16,195 bases of DNA from an uncultured Bacteroidia bacterium (GCA_902797895.1 CADBUS010000074.1:1-16195); one strand, 5' to 3'. Positions 1-7,577 are shown, numbered from the stretch's first letter. Notes: generated from the sequence alone by a model not told the origin. Program-made: numbers and translations.

Positions 1-1223
1 GTTCTGATTTTGGTAGCGGGGAGGATTGACATTATTACTCCTATTGCGGCTACGGAGAGGAGAATGGCCGCTATATCAGTTATCTTAATAACAACCGGAT
101 AGTAAGGTGTAATAAAGTTGCCGGGGAGTTTTATCACCCCAAACTGTATCTGAATCCAGCAGAGCAAAAGGCCAAGCGCAACTCCTGCAACCGCACCCCA
201 AAGGCAGATAAAAAATCCCTGCAGGGCAAAGCACTTGCGGATTGTTGAGTGGCTGGCTCCCATTGCTTTATAGCTCTTGATATCGGTCTGCTTATCTATT
301 ATCAAAAGCGAGAGAGAGGCATAGATATTTACAGATATTATAATCACAATAAAGAGCAGAATCATATATACGGCAAACTTTTCTGCCCTCATCATCTTAT
401 ATATGGTCTCGTTCTGCTGCGCTATGTTTTTCACGCGGAGAGTGCCCTCTGCTTCAATGGTTTTGCGTAGCCGCCTCTCCACCTTCTTGAGGGTGGCTTT
501 AGAGGCTTTTGCATCTGCTCCGCCTTTTAGATATAGCTCTATTTTTGAGACTGTTGTGCTATCGTATTCCGCAAGATTTTGGGCAAACTCTATGGGAACA
601 ATTATAAGATTCTGCTGCTCCGGCTGCTGGAGAGATATTACTCCGCTTGGCCTAATGTCCTCGTTATTAAGGCTTTCCATTGGCATCACAAGAGAAATAT
701 CTGAGCTTCTGCTTGGCAGGTAAAGCTCCAAGGCTGTAGCAAACTGCGGCTTGAGCATAAGGGTGGCGGCAAGGCTCTCCTCCACTATGGCGCGGTTGAA
801 ATCTCCAAAGCGAAGCTCAAAATTGCCCTGTGTTACCTTTGCCTTTATTTTTTCTATGGTGGTAAAGCTGTGGGGAACGCCCTTTATTTTTGCTATAGAC
901 TGAACTTTATCGTAAACCACATATACGCTCTCCTCCACCACAGGACAAAAGAGCAGGGTGCTATCTGTTTGCAACTGCTGCAAACGGCTATTGTTCAGGC
1001 TTATAACCTTACCGCTTGAGGGCTCTATTACAAAATCGGGCGAGGAGCTCTCATACATAGTGGCCACTATATTGTCAAATCCGTTATACACAGAGAGTAT
1101 TACAACAAGGGCCATACAGCCAATGCCTATAGCTATGGAGCTAATGGCAGAGATTATGTTTATAACATTGTGATTCTCTTTGGAAAAGAGATAACGGCGT
1201 GCTATGAAGGAGGGCAGATGCAT
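1..1223 (-). CDS. LolC/LolE-type ABC transporter permease (FtsX-like), C-terminus cut by window edge
   Basis: Inner-membrane permease of the FtsX/MacB fold, in the branch that releases lipoproteins from the inner membrane to the LolA carrier. The 407 visible residues start at ATG (MHLPSFIARRYLFSKE), an N-terminal pattern typical of LolC/LolE. The order is: membrane segment 1 at about 20-45, a long periplasmic domain to about 280, segment 2 at about 282-310, segment 3 at about 328-357 and segment 4 at about 379-402. The cytoplasmic coupling motif DKQTDIKSYKAMGAS (310-324), which contacts the ATPase partner, follows segment 2. Only some 10-20 residues should be missing at the left edge. The start lies 12 bases after the rbfA stop, so the genes are cotranscribed. 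No LolD ATPase is visible. LolC and LolE cannot be told apart here, and Bacteroidetes often carry a single homodimeric type. Confidence 0.88.
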   Translation of the reverse strand, partial: MHLPSFIARRYLFSKENHNVINIISAISSIAIGIGCMALVVILSVYNGFDNIVATMYESSSPDFVIEPSSGKVISLNNSRLQQLQTDSTLLFCPVVEESVYVVYDKVQSIAKIKGVPHSFTTIEKIKAKVTQGNFELRFGDFNRAIVEESLAATLMLKPQFATALELYLPSRSSDISLVMPMESLNNEDIRPSGVISLQQPEQQNLIIVPIEFAQNLAEYDSTTVSKIELYLKGGADAKASKATLKKVERRLRKTIEAEGTLRVKNIAQQNETIYKMMRAEKFAVYMILLFIVIIISVNIYASLSLLIIDKQTDIKSYKAMGASHSTIRKCFALQGFFICLWGAVAGVALGLLLCWIQIQFGVIKLPGNFITPYYPVVIKITDIAAILLSVAAIGVIMSILPATKIR

Positions 1224-1235
1224 ATCGCAACGGCT

Positions 1236-1640
1236 CTATTTCTGCTCTTTGTTTTCCGCCTCTTGGGAAGCCTCTTTTGGTGTCTGTTTGGGAGCATCTT
1301 GCGCAAGCACATTATCTATATGCCGAGCATAGTCTAAAGAGGTGTCTTCCAGAAAGGTTAGCTCCGGCACAATCCTGAGTTGCTTTGCCACAATGCGCCC
1401 CAAATCGCCGCGCAGGGCTTTGCTCTTTTCTTGTAAAGTCTGCATAACAAGCTCTCTCTTTTCTGAAGGGAAGACGCTTATAAAGACTTTGGCGTATGAG
1501 AGATCCGGGCTTACCCTAACCTCGCTTACAGTTACCAGCGCTCCGCCAAAGGCGGCCATTCCCTTGCTGCGTATAATCTCCGCCAGATGCCTTTGCAGCT
1601 CTCTCTGAACCTTTTGTACTCTTTTGCTTACCTCTTCCAT
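1236..1640 (-). CDS. rbfA: 30S ribosome-binding factor RbfA
   Basis: RbfA binds the 30S subunit near the 5' end of 16S rRNA and is needed for late 30S maturation and cold growth. The 134-residue protein has the usual size and a KH-type core. The N-terminal helix (SKRVQKVQRELQRHLAEII) is followed by the hallmark strand VTVSEVRVSPDLSYAKVFISV (about 36-56), a helix of the type LQEKSKALRGDLGRIVAKQL, and the terminal strand RIVPELTFLEDTSLDYARHID. The last 20 residues are a charged, probably disordered tail rich in K, E and Q. It lies between tyrS (11-base gap) and the FtsX-type permease (12-base gap). An AAGG sits five bases before the ATG, one of the few Shine-Dalgarno-like sites in this window. 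Confidence 0.95.
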   Translation of the reverse strand: MEEVSKRVQKVQRELQRHLAEIIRSKGMAAFGGALVTVSEVRVSPDLSYAKVFISVFPSEKRELVMQTLQEKSKALRGDLGRIVAKQLRIVPELTFLEDTSLDYARHIDNVLAQDAPKQTPKEASQEAENKEQK

Positions 1641-1651
1641 AACTGCCTTAT

Positions 1652-2950
1652 TTATAGAGATTTCTCAAATCTCAATATGTAGTAGTTCTTTTTGCCCTTC
1701 TGCACAAGAACATATTTGCCATTTATAAGATATTGGCTGCCAAGAGTTGCAGCAATATCTGTGAACTTCTCCTTGTTTATGCCAAGCCCGTTGGACTGTA
1801 TCATCTTGCGACATTCGCCCTTGCTCGGAAACACCTGAGTATCAACAGCAAGCAAGTCCAAAATATTTGTACTCAACTTATCCATAGGAAGAGAGAACTG
1901 CGGAACTCCGTCAAATACAGCAAGAAAGGTCTTTTCATCCAATGCCTGAAGCTGTTGTTGGGTGGCTTTACCAAAGAGTATATTTGAGGCATCTACCGCC
2001 TTGTCATACTCCTGCTGCCCGTGTACCATTATTGTAACCTCTTTAGCCAAAAGCTTTTGTAGGCATCTCTGCCCTGCATCTTGCTTGTGTAGCTCAATGG
2101 CCTCCTCTATCTGCTCTTTAGGGAGCATTGTAAATATCTTTATATATTTTTCTGCATCCTCATCGCTGACATTCAGCCAGAACTGGTAGAAGGCGTAAGG
2201 GCTTGTATATTCTGCACTCAGCCAGATGTTACCCTGCTCAGTCTTGCCAAACTTGCTGCCATCTGCCTTTTTGATAAGTGGGCAGGTGAGGGCGTATGCC
2301 TCTTTGCCTAAAATACGGCGTATCAGCTCGCTGCCTGTGGTAATGTTACCCCATTGGTCAGAGCCGCCAAGCTGGAGTACACACCCCTTGTTTTGGTAGA
2401 GCCAAAGGAAATCGTACCCCTGCATAAGCTGATAGCTGAACTCGGTAAAGCTCATTCCCTCGCGAGACTCGCTGCTAAGACGCTTCTTTACAGAGTCTTT
2501 GGCCATCATATAATTTACTGTAATATGCTTGCCTATATCGCGAATAAATCCTATAAAGGAGTAATCCTTCATCCAATCGTAATTATTCACAAGCTCCGCC
2601 TTGTTTGGAGCATCTGAGCTAAAATCCAAGAATCTTGCAAGCTGGCTCTTTATGCTCTCAACATTGTGATTTAGAGTCTGTTCGTCCAACAGGTTGCGCT
2701 CAGCAGACTTCATAGAGGGGTCTCCTATCATACCGGTAGCTCCTCCCACAAGTGCGAAAGGCTTGTGGCCACAGGCCTGGAAATGTTTGAGAATCATAAC
2801 ACTTACCAAATGGCCGATATGGAGCGAGTCTGCTGTTGGATCTATTCCTACGTATGCGGCTTGCGGCCCCTCCATCAGCTTCTCTTCTGTTCCGGGCATA
2901 ATATCCTGAATCATACCGCGCCACTTGAGTTCTTCTACAAAATTTTTCAT
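1652..2950 (-). CDS. tyrS: Tyrosyl-tRNA synthetase
   Basis: Cytoplasmic class I aminoacyl-tRNA synthetase that joins tyrosine to tRNA-Tyr. With the ATG at 2950 the protein is 432 residues, normal for the bacterial enzyme. A TTG one codon earlier is an unlikely alternative. The class I signature is HIGH at 44-47. The second ATP motif is KFGKT at 233-237, the form also found in the E. coli enzyme. Tyrosine-pocket motifs are YQLMQGYD (about 173-180) and GGSDQWGN (195-202). The C-terminal part, from about residue 360 with the pattern FPSKGECRKMIQSNGLGIN, is an S4-type RNA-binding domain. It is the first gene of the operon with rbfA and the permease, served by the promoter at 2981-3012 with a leader of about 25 bases. 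Confidence 0.97.
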   Translation of the reverse strand: MKNFVEELKWRGMIQDIMPGTEEKLMEGPQAAYVGIDPTADSLHIGHLVSVMILKHFQACGHKPFALVGGATGMIGDPSMKSAERNLLDEQTLNHNVESIKSQLARFLDFSSDAPNKAELVNNYDWMKDYSFIGFIRDIGKHITVNYMMAKDSVKKRLSSESREGMSFTEFSYQLMQGYDFLWLYQNKGCVLQLGGSDQWGNITTGSELIRRILGKEAYALTCPLIKKADGSKFGKTEQGNIWLSAEYTSPYAFYQFWLNVSDEDAEKYIKIFTMLPKEQIEEAIELHKQDAGQRCLQKLLAKEVTIMVHGQQEYDKAVDASNILFGKATQQQLQALDEKTFLAVFDGVPQFSLPMDKLSTNILDLLAVDTQVFPSKGECRKMIQSNGLGINKEKFTDIAATLGSQYLINGKYVLVQKGKKNYYILRFEKSL

Positions 2951-2974
2951 CAAAATAAGGCAATGTTGTTAAAT

Positions 2975-3007
2975 ATTGGGCAAAAGTAGGAAAAATAGCT
3001 ATCTTTG
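2975..3007 (+). promoter_or_regulatory. Promoter of the S37 peptidase operon, Bacteroidetes type
   Basis: TATCTTTG (3000-3007) fits the -7 consensus TAnnTTTG, and ATTG (2975-2978) lies 21 bases upstream as a -33 element. It is 27 bases before the ATG at 3035. It shares nearly all its bases with the minus-strand tyrS promoter. Confidence 0.58.
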
Positions 3008-3012
3008 ACAAT
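2981..3012 (-). promoter_or_regulatory. tyrS operon promoter, Bacteroidetes type
   Basis: On the minus strand, TACTTTTG (2988-2981) matches the Bacteroidetes -7 consensus TAnnTTTG. ATTG (3012-3009) lies 20 bases upstream as the -33 element. The predicted transcript starts near 2974, giving a short leader before the ATG at 2950. The element overlaps the oppositely directed promoter at 2975-3007. Assigned by consensus matching only. Confidence 0.6.
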
Positions 3013-3034
3013 TGGCAAACAAACTTAACCAAAT

Positions 3035-4444
3035 ATGAGAACTATTCTGAAAAATTTTATTGCGGCCCTTGCAGCCATAGTTTTGTTAAGCGGCGCAAAC
3101 AGTTACGCTTTAAGCAACGCTTTGAGTAATGCTCCGGCCTCAGATACTCTCTCTGCCCCAACACTTATGGCTCTCAATGCTTTAGTGCCGGCAGGTCAGC
3201 AGATTGGAACAATAAGCGGCGTGGAGAGAATGGAGGTTGCAGAGTCTATGCACTTTCACATAAAGAGCAAATATCTCTTTTATATTACTCAGCCGATAGA
3301 TCATAAACATCCGGAGAAGGGGACTTTCCGCCAGAGGGTTTTTGTGGGCTTTGCCGGCTATGAGCGTCCAACAGTTTTGATAACAGAGGGTTATACAGCC
3401 AACTACGGAGCCAATCCAAGATATAACGAGGAGGTTGCAAGAATTACCAACGGCAACTTTGTGCTGGTAGAGCATCGCTACTTTGCCAAGAGCGTTCCTT
3501 TTATGCAGGATAATCCCTCAATTAGTTGGAGCAAACTCAATTGGGACTATATGACAGCAGAGCAGGAGGCGGCAGACTTGCACAACATAAGAGTAGCTTT
3601 GGGCAACCTCTTCAAGGGCAAGTGGGTAGCCACCGGAATAAGCAAGGGCGGGCAGAATTGTATGGCCTACACAATGTTCTATCCCAACGATATAGATGTA
3701 TCTGTGCCATACGTAGGCCCTGTGGCAAGAGCGGTGGAAGATGGCCGCCACGAGCCGTTTTTGAGAGACTCTACCGGTACTGCACAGGATAGAGAGATTA
3801 TCTACAACTTTCAGATTGAGGTGCTTAAAAGGCGAGCCACAATGGAGAAGATGCTGAAGGAGTTTTCAGACAAGAAGAATATTACCTACAACATAAAGAT
3901 ACCTGAGGTGTTGGATTTCTGCGTGTTGGAGTTTCCGTTCGCATTCTGGCAATGGGGGCGCAAAACCTCTACTATACCTGCTGTAAGCAGTTCAGATGAG
4001 GAGATTTTCAACTACTTTGTTGAGGCGGTTGGGCCGGACTATTTCCAGAGCTGGGACGATAACGCTCCGTTCTTTGTGCAGGCAGCCAAGGAGTTAGGCT
4101 ATTACGGATACGATACCAAGCCTTTCAAGAAGCTGCTGAAAATAAAATCTGCCAAAGATTATCTGAGAAAGATATTTTTGCCAGGGGGTAAAAAGTTTAA
4201 GTTTGACAAGAGCCTCTATAAAAACCTTACAGACTTTATTGCCACAACAGATAACAAAATGATGTTCATATATGGCGAGTGGGATCCGTGGTCTGCCGTA
4301 AGGCCGAATAATCCGGGCCACAGCAATATTAAGTACTATGTAGCTCCGGGTGGCAGCCATAGGGCAAGAATACTCAATCTCCCTCACGATATGGGCGCAG
4401 AGGCTATCGCAACCCTAAAGGAGTGGTTGGAGATAAAAGAGTAG
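3035..4444 (+). CDS. Secreted serine peptidase, S37-type (tripeptidyl aminopeptidase-like)
   Basis: Predicted exported alpha/beta-hydrolase peptidase of clan SC, closest by motif to family S37 (the Streptomyces PS-10 type), with S28 as the related alternative. S37 enzymes remove tripeptides from peptide N-termini. A signal peptide covers about residues 1-25 (MRTILKNFIAALAAIVLLSG, cut near SYA|LSN). There is no lipobox cysteine, so it is probably periplasmic or released. The nucleophile is Ser203 in GISKGGQ, like the SKGG signature of S37. Likely partners are Asp417 in FIYGEWDPW and His442 in GGSHRARI. The N-terminal region keeps the family pattern YITQPIDHKHPEKGTFRQR and VLITEGY. Length 469 is within the family range. 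It is followed after 19 bases by the DUF2156 gene, probably as an operon. Substrate specificity is not shown by the sequence. Confidence 0.85.
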   Translation: MRTILKNFIAALAAIVLLSGANSYALSNALSNAPASDTLSAPTLMALNALVPAGQQIGTISGVERMEVAESMHFHIKSKYLFYITQPIDHKHPEKGTFRQRVFVGFAGYERPTVLITEGYTANYGANPRYNEEVARITNGNFVLVEHRYFAKSVPFMQDNPSISWSKLNWDYMTAEQEAADLHNIRVALGNLFKGKWVATGISKGGQNCMAYTMFYPNDIDVSVPYVGPVARAVEDGRHEPFLRDSTGTAQDREIIYNFQIEVLKRRATMEKMLKEFSDKKNITYNIKIPEVLDFCVLEFPFAFWQWGRKTSTIPAVSSSDEEIFNYFVEAVGPDYFQSWDDNAPFFVQAAKELGYYGYDTKPFKKLLKIKSAKDYLRKIFLPGGKKFKFDKSLYKNLTDFIATTDNKMMFIYGEWDPWSAVRPNNPGHSNIKYYVAPGGSHRARILNLPHDMGAEAIATLKEWLEIKE

Positions 4445-4463
4445 GCATTCTGCCTTGTGAGAT

Positions 4464-5546
4464 ATGAGTGAAGTTTACAAAGAGATAACATTCAAGGAGT
4501 TGGAACTCTCTGATTCTAAGTGGATCAGAGAGTTGCTCTCTTATGCAGACTTAAACTCAGAGGATTACAACTTTACCTATCAGTTCCTTTGGCGCAAGAC
4601 CTTTAAGACCGCTGTGGCCCGCTATGGCGATTGGCTTTTGGTGCGCTTTAATTTTAACGGCTCTCATTCCTATCTCTTTCCGGCAGGGCGTGGAGAATCT
4701 TCTGAGTTAAAAGCACTTATAGAGAGTCTGATAGCAGGAGCCGCCGCTGATGGTGGTGGCGAACTTGCTTTTTATGGGGTATTGGAGCATCAGTTAAAAT
4801 GGCTGGAGGAGAGGTTTGCCGGCCGCTTTACAGCCGAGCCTTTCAGAATGGGATGGGATTATCTATATAGCGCAGAGAGCCTGCTTACCTTAAAGGGAAA
4901 GAAGTATCAGAGCAAGCGCAACTTTGCAAACGGATTCAGAAAGAGCAATATATGGGCCTTTGAGCCTATCACAAAGGAGAACATTGCAGAGTGCTATGCT
5001 ATGAACGATGAGTGGTGCCGCCGCAACGGATGTGGCAAAGAGTTCTGGAAAGAGAATGAGTTTTGCGCTGTGAGAGAGGCACTTGCAAACTACTTTGAAC
5101 TTGGATTGCAGGGGGGATTGCTGAAAGTTTTTGAGCAGGGGGGAGCAGAGGCCGAGGCTGGTATTGAAGCAACACAAAGAGGCCGCGTAGTTGCCTTTAC
5201 AATAGGAGAGCTTACAAATTCAGATACCCTTTTGGTGCACATAGAAAAGGCTTTTACAGATATAAGAGGGGCCTATCAGACTATAAGCCAAGAGTTTTTA
5301 AGCTATATGAACAAGCTGCTGCTTGCCGCTGCTCTGAATAATGACACTCTGCGGGATAATCAAGATGTTTCTTCTGTAACTGATGCAAATGATGGAGCTG
5401 ATGGTGCAAATGAGGCAGAGGCTCTATCTTTCAGGTATGTGAACAGAGAGGATGACTCCGGAGATGAAAATCTGCGCAAGGCCAAAATGGAGTATCACCC
5501 TTTGCGCCTGATAGAAAAGAGTATTGTTACATTTCAGCTGAAGTAA
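4464..5546 (+). CDS. DUF2156 (phosphatidylglycerol lysyltransferase C-terminal-like) protein
   Basis: Soluble protein of the DUF2156 family, a double GNAT-like fold shared with the catalytic domain of MprF-type aminoacyl-lipid synthases. The stand-alone Bacteroidetes members have no proven reaction. Family marks are FTYQFLWRKTF (about 37-47), KGKKYQSKRNFANGFRK (144-160) and NREDDSGDENLRKAKMEYHP (327-346). There is no signal peptide or membrane segment, so it lacks the flippase half of MprF. At 360 residues it is longer than the roughly 300 usual for the group. The excess is an acidic, low-complexity insert at about 288-321 that carries a short DNA repeat, plus an EQGGAEAEAGIEA loop at about 224-236. 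A small stem-loop (AGGCA/TGCCT, 4443-4455) lies between it and the peptidase gene. The family assignment is firm; the function is unknown. Confidence 0.85.
   Translation: MSEVYKEITFKELELSDSKWIRELLSYADLNSEDYNFTYQFLWRKTFKTAVARYGDWLLVRFNFNGSHSYLFPAGRGESSELKALIESLIAGAAADGGGELAFYGVLEHQLKWLEERFAGRFTAEPFRMGWDYLYSAESLLTLKGKKYQSKRNFANGFRKSNIWAFEPITKENIAECYAMNDEWCRRNGCGKEFWKENEFCAVREALANYFELGLQGGLLKVFEQGGAEAEAGIEATQRGRVVAFTIGELTNSDTLLVHIEKAFTDIRGAYQTISQEFLSYMNKLLLAAALNNDTLRDNQDVSSVTDANDGADGANEAEALSFRYVNREDDSGDENLRKAKMEYHPLRLIEKSIVTFQLK
5381..5416 (+). repeat. Imperfect 18-base tandem duplication inside the DUF2156 gene
   Basis: TGATGCAAATGATGGAGC (5381-5398) is followed directly by TGATGGTGCAAATGAGGC (5399-5416). 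The two align well with small shifts. They encode the D/A/N/G-rich stretch DANDGADGANEA of the acidic insert, which suggests the insert grew by replication slippage without breaking the frame. Confidence 0.5.
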
Positions 5547-5559
5547 CCGGCATCACTTT

Positions 5560-5652
5560 CCGTCACTCAGATTCTTTTGCCCCTTCGCTATCGCTCAAGG
5601 CTAAAGGCTCAGAATGACGGTCTATCGTCATTCTGAACGAAGTGAAGAATCT
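5560..5652. repeat. REP/MITE-like palindromic repeat, copy 1
   Basis: The gap between the converging DUF2156 and phosphopantetheinyl transferase genes holds a nested palindrome. TCAGAATGACG (5609-5619) and CGTCATTCTGA (5626-5636) are perfect 11-base inverted arms around a 6-base loop. Further out, CTTCG (5583-5587) pairs with CGAAG (5638-5642) and AGATTCTT (5569-5576) with AAGAATCT (5645-5652). A related copy lies at 7671-7737. From memory, CGTCATTCTGA plus GAAGAATCT is a motif of common interspersed repeats in Bacteroidetes genomes; I could not check this. The folded RNA might also help end transcripts from both sides. Confidence 0.7.
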
Positions 5653-5693
5653 TTTTAGTCAGCCCCTTAATTTTATTATGTAATTCCTTCTTC

Positions 5694-5720
5694 AGATAGA
5701 ACCTAACAACCCTTCTATCT
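5694..5720. other. 8-base inverted repeat, possible weak terminator
   Basis: AGATAGAA (5694-5701) and TTCTATCT (5713-5720) form a perfect stem with an 11-base loop, 44 bases past the transferase stop on the minus strand. No clear T-run follows in either direction, so intrinsic termination is doubtful. The remaining bases from 5653 to 5764 show nothing else recognisable. Confidence 0.3.
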
Positions 5721-5764
5721 CCGCATTGGTGATTGTGTAAGTAAATATGTAGTGGCAGAAGTTA

Positions 5765-6457
5765 TTATTCCGTAGTCCAGACAATAGCATAGTTATTCAG
5801 AAAACGGTATTGCAAGGTAAGCTCTTTTTCTGTGCGCTCCGACTGACGGTCTCCACTTGCAATATCCTCATCCTCAATTGGATAAGTGAATACAGCATCA
5901 ATCTCTCCCTCCTCTTTTACACTAAAACGCTCTATATGAATGTCTTTAGAGAAATCAACTCCGCTCACCCCCATTCTCTTGTAGATAGCCTCTTTGGCGC
6001 ACCAGTATAGTGCAAGCTGAGTGTTCCTCTGCTGCCCATCATCGCTAAGCTCCTCTATCTCCCTACTGCCAAGAGCCTTTTTCTGAACTGCAGAAAAATC
6101 TCTCTCTATGCTCTCCACATCTATCCCCACCTCTTGTTGCGGAGCAATTATAACAGCTGCCAAACCCTTGGTGTGCGATATGCTTATATGGGTGCTGTTG
6201 TTCTCTATGTAAGGGCTTCCGTTCTCGTGATGGCCTATATGTACAGGCTCATCAAAAAGGCTCTGCACCAATGCAATAACCGCAAGCCTCTCTACTCTGT
6301 GAGCAGGGCTGCTGCTAAGGGAAATCTCCTCAATCTCCTCTTTCCACTCATCCCCTTCTCCGGTAAGCAACTCTATAAGCTGCTCTTCGCTCTCGGTTAT
6401 CTCCCATACCGCAATTTGGGCTTTGTTGCCTATCTGTTTTGTAAAAGTAATTGCCAT
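5765..6457 (-). CDS. 4'-phosphopantetheinyl transferase, Sfp-type superfamily
   Basis: Transfers the 4'-phosphopantetheine arm of coenzyme A to a conserved serine of a carrier protein, which activates fatty-acid ACP or a biosynthetic carrier domain. The 230-residue size and two-lobed pattern fit the Sfp/AcpT group rather than the short AcpS type. Visible motifs are NGSPYI (79-84), SISHT (92-96), the Mg-binding GIDVE (111-115; Asp113 and Glu115) and WCAKEAIYK (152-160; Glu156 and Lys160). The C-terminal lobe contains an acidic loop, EDEDIASGDRQSERTEKE, at about 195-212. It starts 34 bases after the gldE stop with no promoter between, so it should be translated from the gldE transcript. The pairing with gldE recurs in Bacteroidetes. 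The carrier substrate cannot be inferred; no carrier protein is in the window. Confidence 0.9.
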   Translation of the reverse strand: MAITFTKQIGNKAQIAVWEITESEEQLIELLTGEGDEWKEEIEEISLSSSPAHRVERLAVIALVQSLFDEPVHIGHHENGSPYIENNSTHISISHTKGLAAVIIAPQQEVGIDVESIERDFSAVQKKALGSREIEELSDDGQQRNTQLALYWCAKEAIYKRMGVSGVDFSKDIHIERFSVKEEGEIDAVFTYPIEDEDIASGDRQSERTEKELTLQYRFLNNYAIVWTTE

Positions 6458-6491
6458 CTGTAATATTCTATCGGTTTAATACTATGCTGTT

Positions 6492-7577
6492 TCAAGCCAA
6501 ATCATCTGTCTCGTCTGTAATCTCCCCCACAATCTCCTCCAAAATATCCTCCATTGTTACAATGCCGTCCATTCCGCCATACTCATCTACCACTATTGCA
6601 AGATGGAGGCGCCTCTTTCTGAGCTCCTCCAACAAATCGTTGGTCTTCATAGAGCCGGGAACAAAGTAGGCCTCCCTTATATGTTTCTTCCAATCAAATT
6701 TCGGTGAGCGGTTCATAATGTAAGGGAGCATATCCTTAATGTAGAGAAAGCCCCTTATATCATCAAAATTATCCTTATAGACAGGTAGGCGCGAATAGCC
6801 GCACTCGGCAGCAATCTGAATAACCTCATCGTTGCTCATCTCCATATCTATGGTCTGCACATCTACCCTCGGCTTCATAATCTGGCTTACGCTCTTTTTG
6901 GGCAGGGTAAGAATTTTCTTGAGCAGGCTCTTCTGCTTAATATCCTCTGCCATTGTCATTTCCACCGCTCCACTAAGATACTTGTAGGCATTCTCCTCCT
7001 CCTGCTCGGTAAGAGTTTTGTTCTGCTTTTTCTTCTCGATAGTCACATCCATAACCCTATCTATCGGGAGTGTGAAAATTTTAAGAAACGAGAGTGCGCC
7101 GCTTGTCATCTTTGAGAACCTTACAGGAAAGCGGGTGCCCAAAACCTTTGGAATGGCCTCGCCAAAGAGCACCAGCAAAAAGGTTACGATAACGGTGCAA
7201 ACCACAAATTCCAATATGGGATGGCCGCTAAAATCAAACATTCTGTCTAACAGAACAGCGGAGAGCAGCACAATAAGAATATTCACAATGTTGTTGGCCT
7301 GTAAAATGGTGCCGAGCAGCCTGTTTGGCTTGCCGAGTAACCTTATTACCCGCTTGCTTGCCGAGTCCTCTCCATCTTTGAGGTGCTGCTTCTCCTTTGG
7401 AGAGAGGGAGAAAAAAGCCGCCTCGCTTCCGCTCATAAGGGCGGAAAAGAAGAGCAATGCAACAATGCAAAGGCCCATAAAAAGATTTTCCAACAGGGAG
7501 TTACCTAAAACGCCCGAGACGGGAACATCGTCTAAGGAGCTGCTAAGCAGCGCTAAGAGTGTACTGGGAGGTTCCAA
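6492..7577 (-). CDS. gldE: GldE-like CNNM/CorC-family membrane protein (DUF21 + CBS pair), short C-terminus
   Basis: Inner-membrane protein of the hemolysin-C/CorC (CNNM) group, named GldE in Bacteroidetes after a gliding gene but kept in non-gliding species. A DUF21 membrane domain has hydrophobic segments at about 32-55, 88-112 and 121-142, including the typical FFSALMSGSEAAFFSLSP and LFGEAIPKVLGTRFPVRF. A CBS pair follows at about 230-352 (IMKPRVDV; SRLPVYKDNFDDIRGFLYIK; VVDEYGGMDGIVTMEDILEEIVGEI). It ends nine residues later, so the C-terminal CorC_HlyC domain common in the family is missing. No leftover coding is seen downstream, so this is a real end rather than a frameshift. The frame is closed by TGA three codons before a TTG, and MEPPS fits the family N-terminus, so I take TTG at 7577 as the start. 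The alternative ATG is residue 34. Confidence 0.82.
   Translation of the reverse strand: MEPPSTLLALLSSSLDDVPVSGVLGNSLLENLFMGLCIVALLFFSALMSGSEAAFFSLSPKEKQHLKDGEDSASKRVIRLLGKPNRLLGTILQANNIVNILIVLLSAVLLDRMFDFSGHPILEFVVCTVIVTFLLVLFGEAIPKVLGTRFPVRFSKMTSGALSFLKIFTLPIDRVMDVTIEKKKQNKTLTEQEEENAYKYLSGAVEMTMAEDIKQKSLLKKILTLPKKSVSQIMKPRVDVQTIDMEMSNDEVIQIAAECGYSRLPVYKDNFDDIRGFLYIKDMLPYIMNRSPKFDWKKHIREAYFVPGSMKTNDLLEELRKRRLHLAIVVDEYGGMDGIVTMEDILEEIVGEITDETDDLA

Noticed and set aside
1882..2251. KFGKT in place of KMSKS in TyrS as a sign of a degenerate enzyme
   Set aside because: KFGKT is a normal variant in bacterial tyrosyl-tRNA synthetases, including that of E. coli. HIGH and the tyrosine-pocket motifs are intact.
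2700..3032. 110-codon minus-strand frame over the tyrS start and the promoter region
   Set aside because: It overlaps the tyrS N-terminus in another frame and runs through the divergent promoters. The tyrS frame carries all the family motifs.
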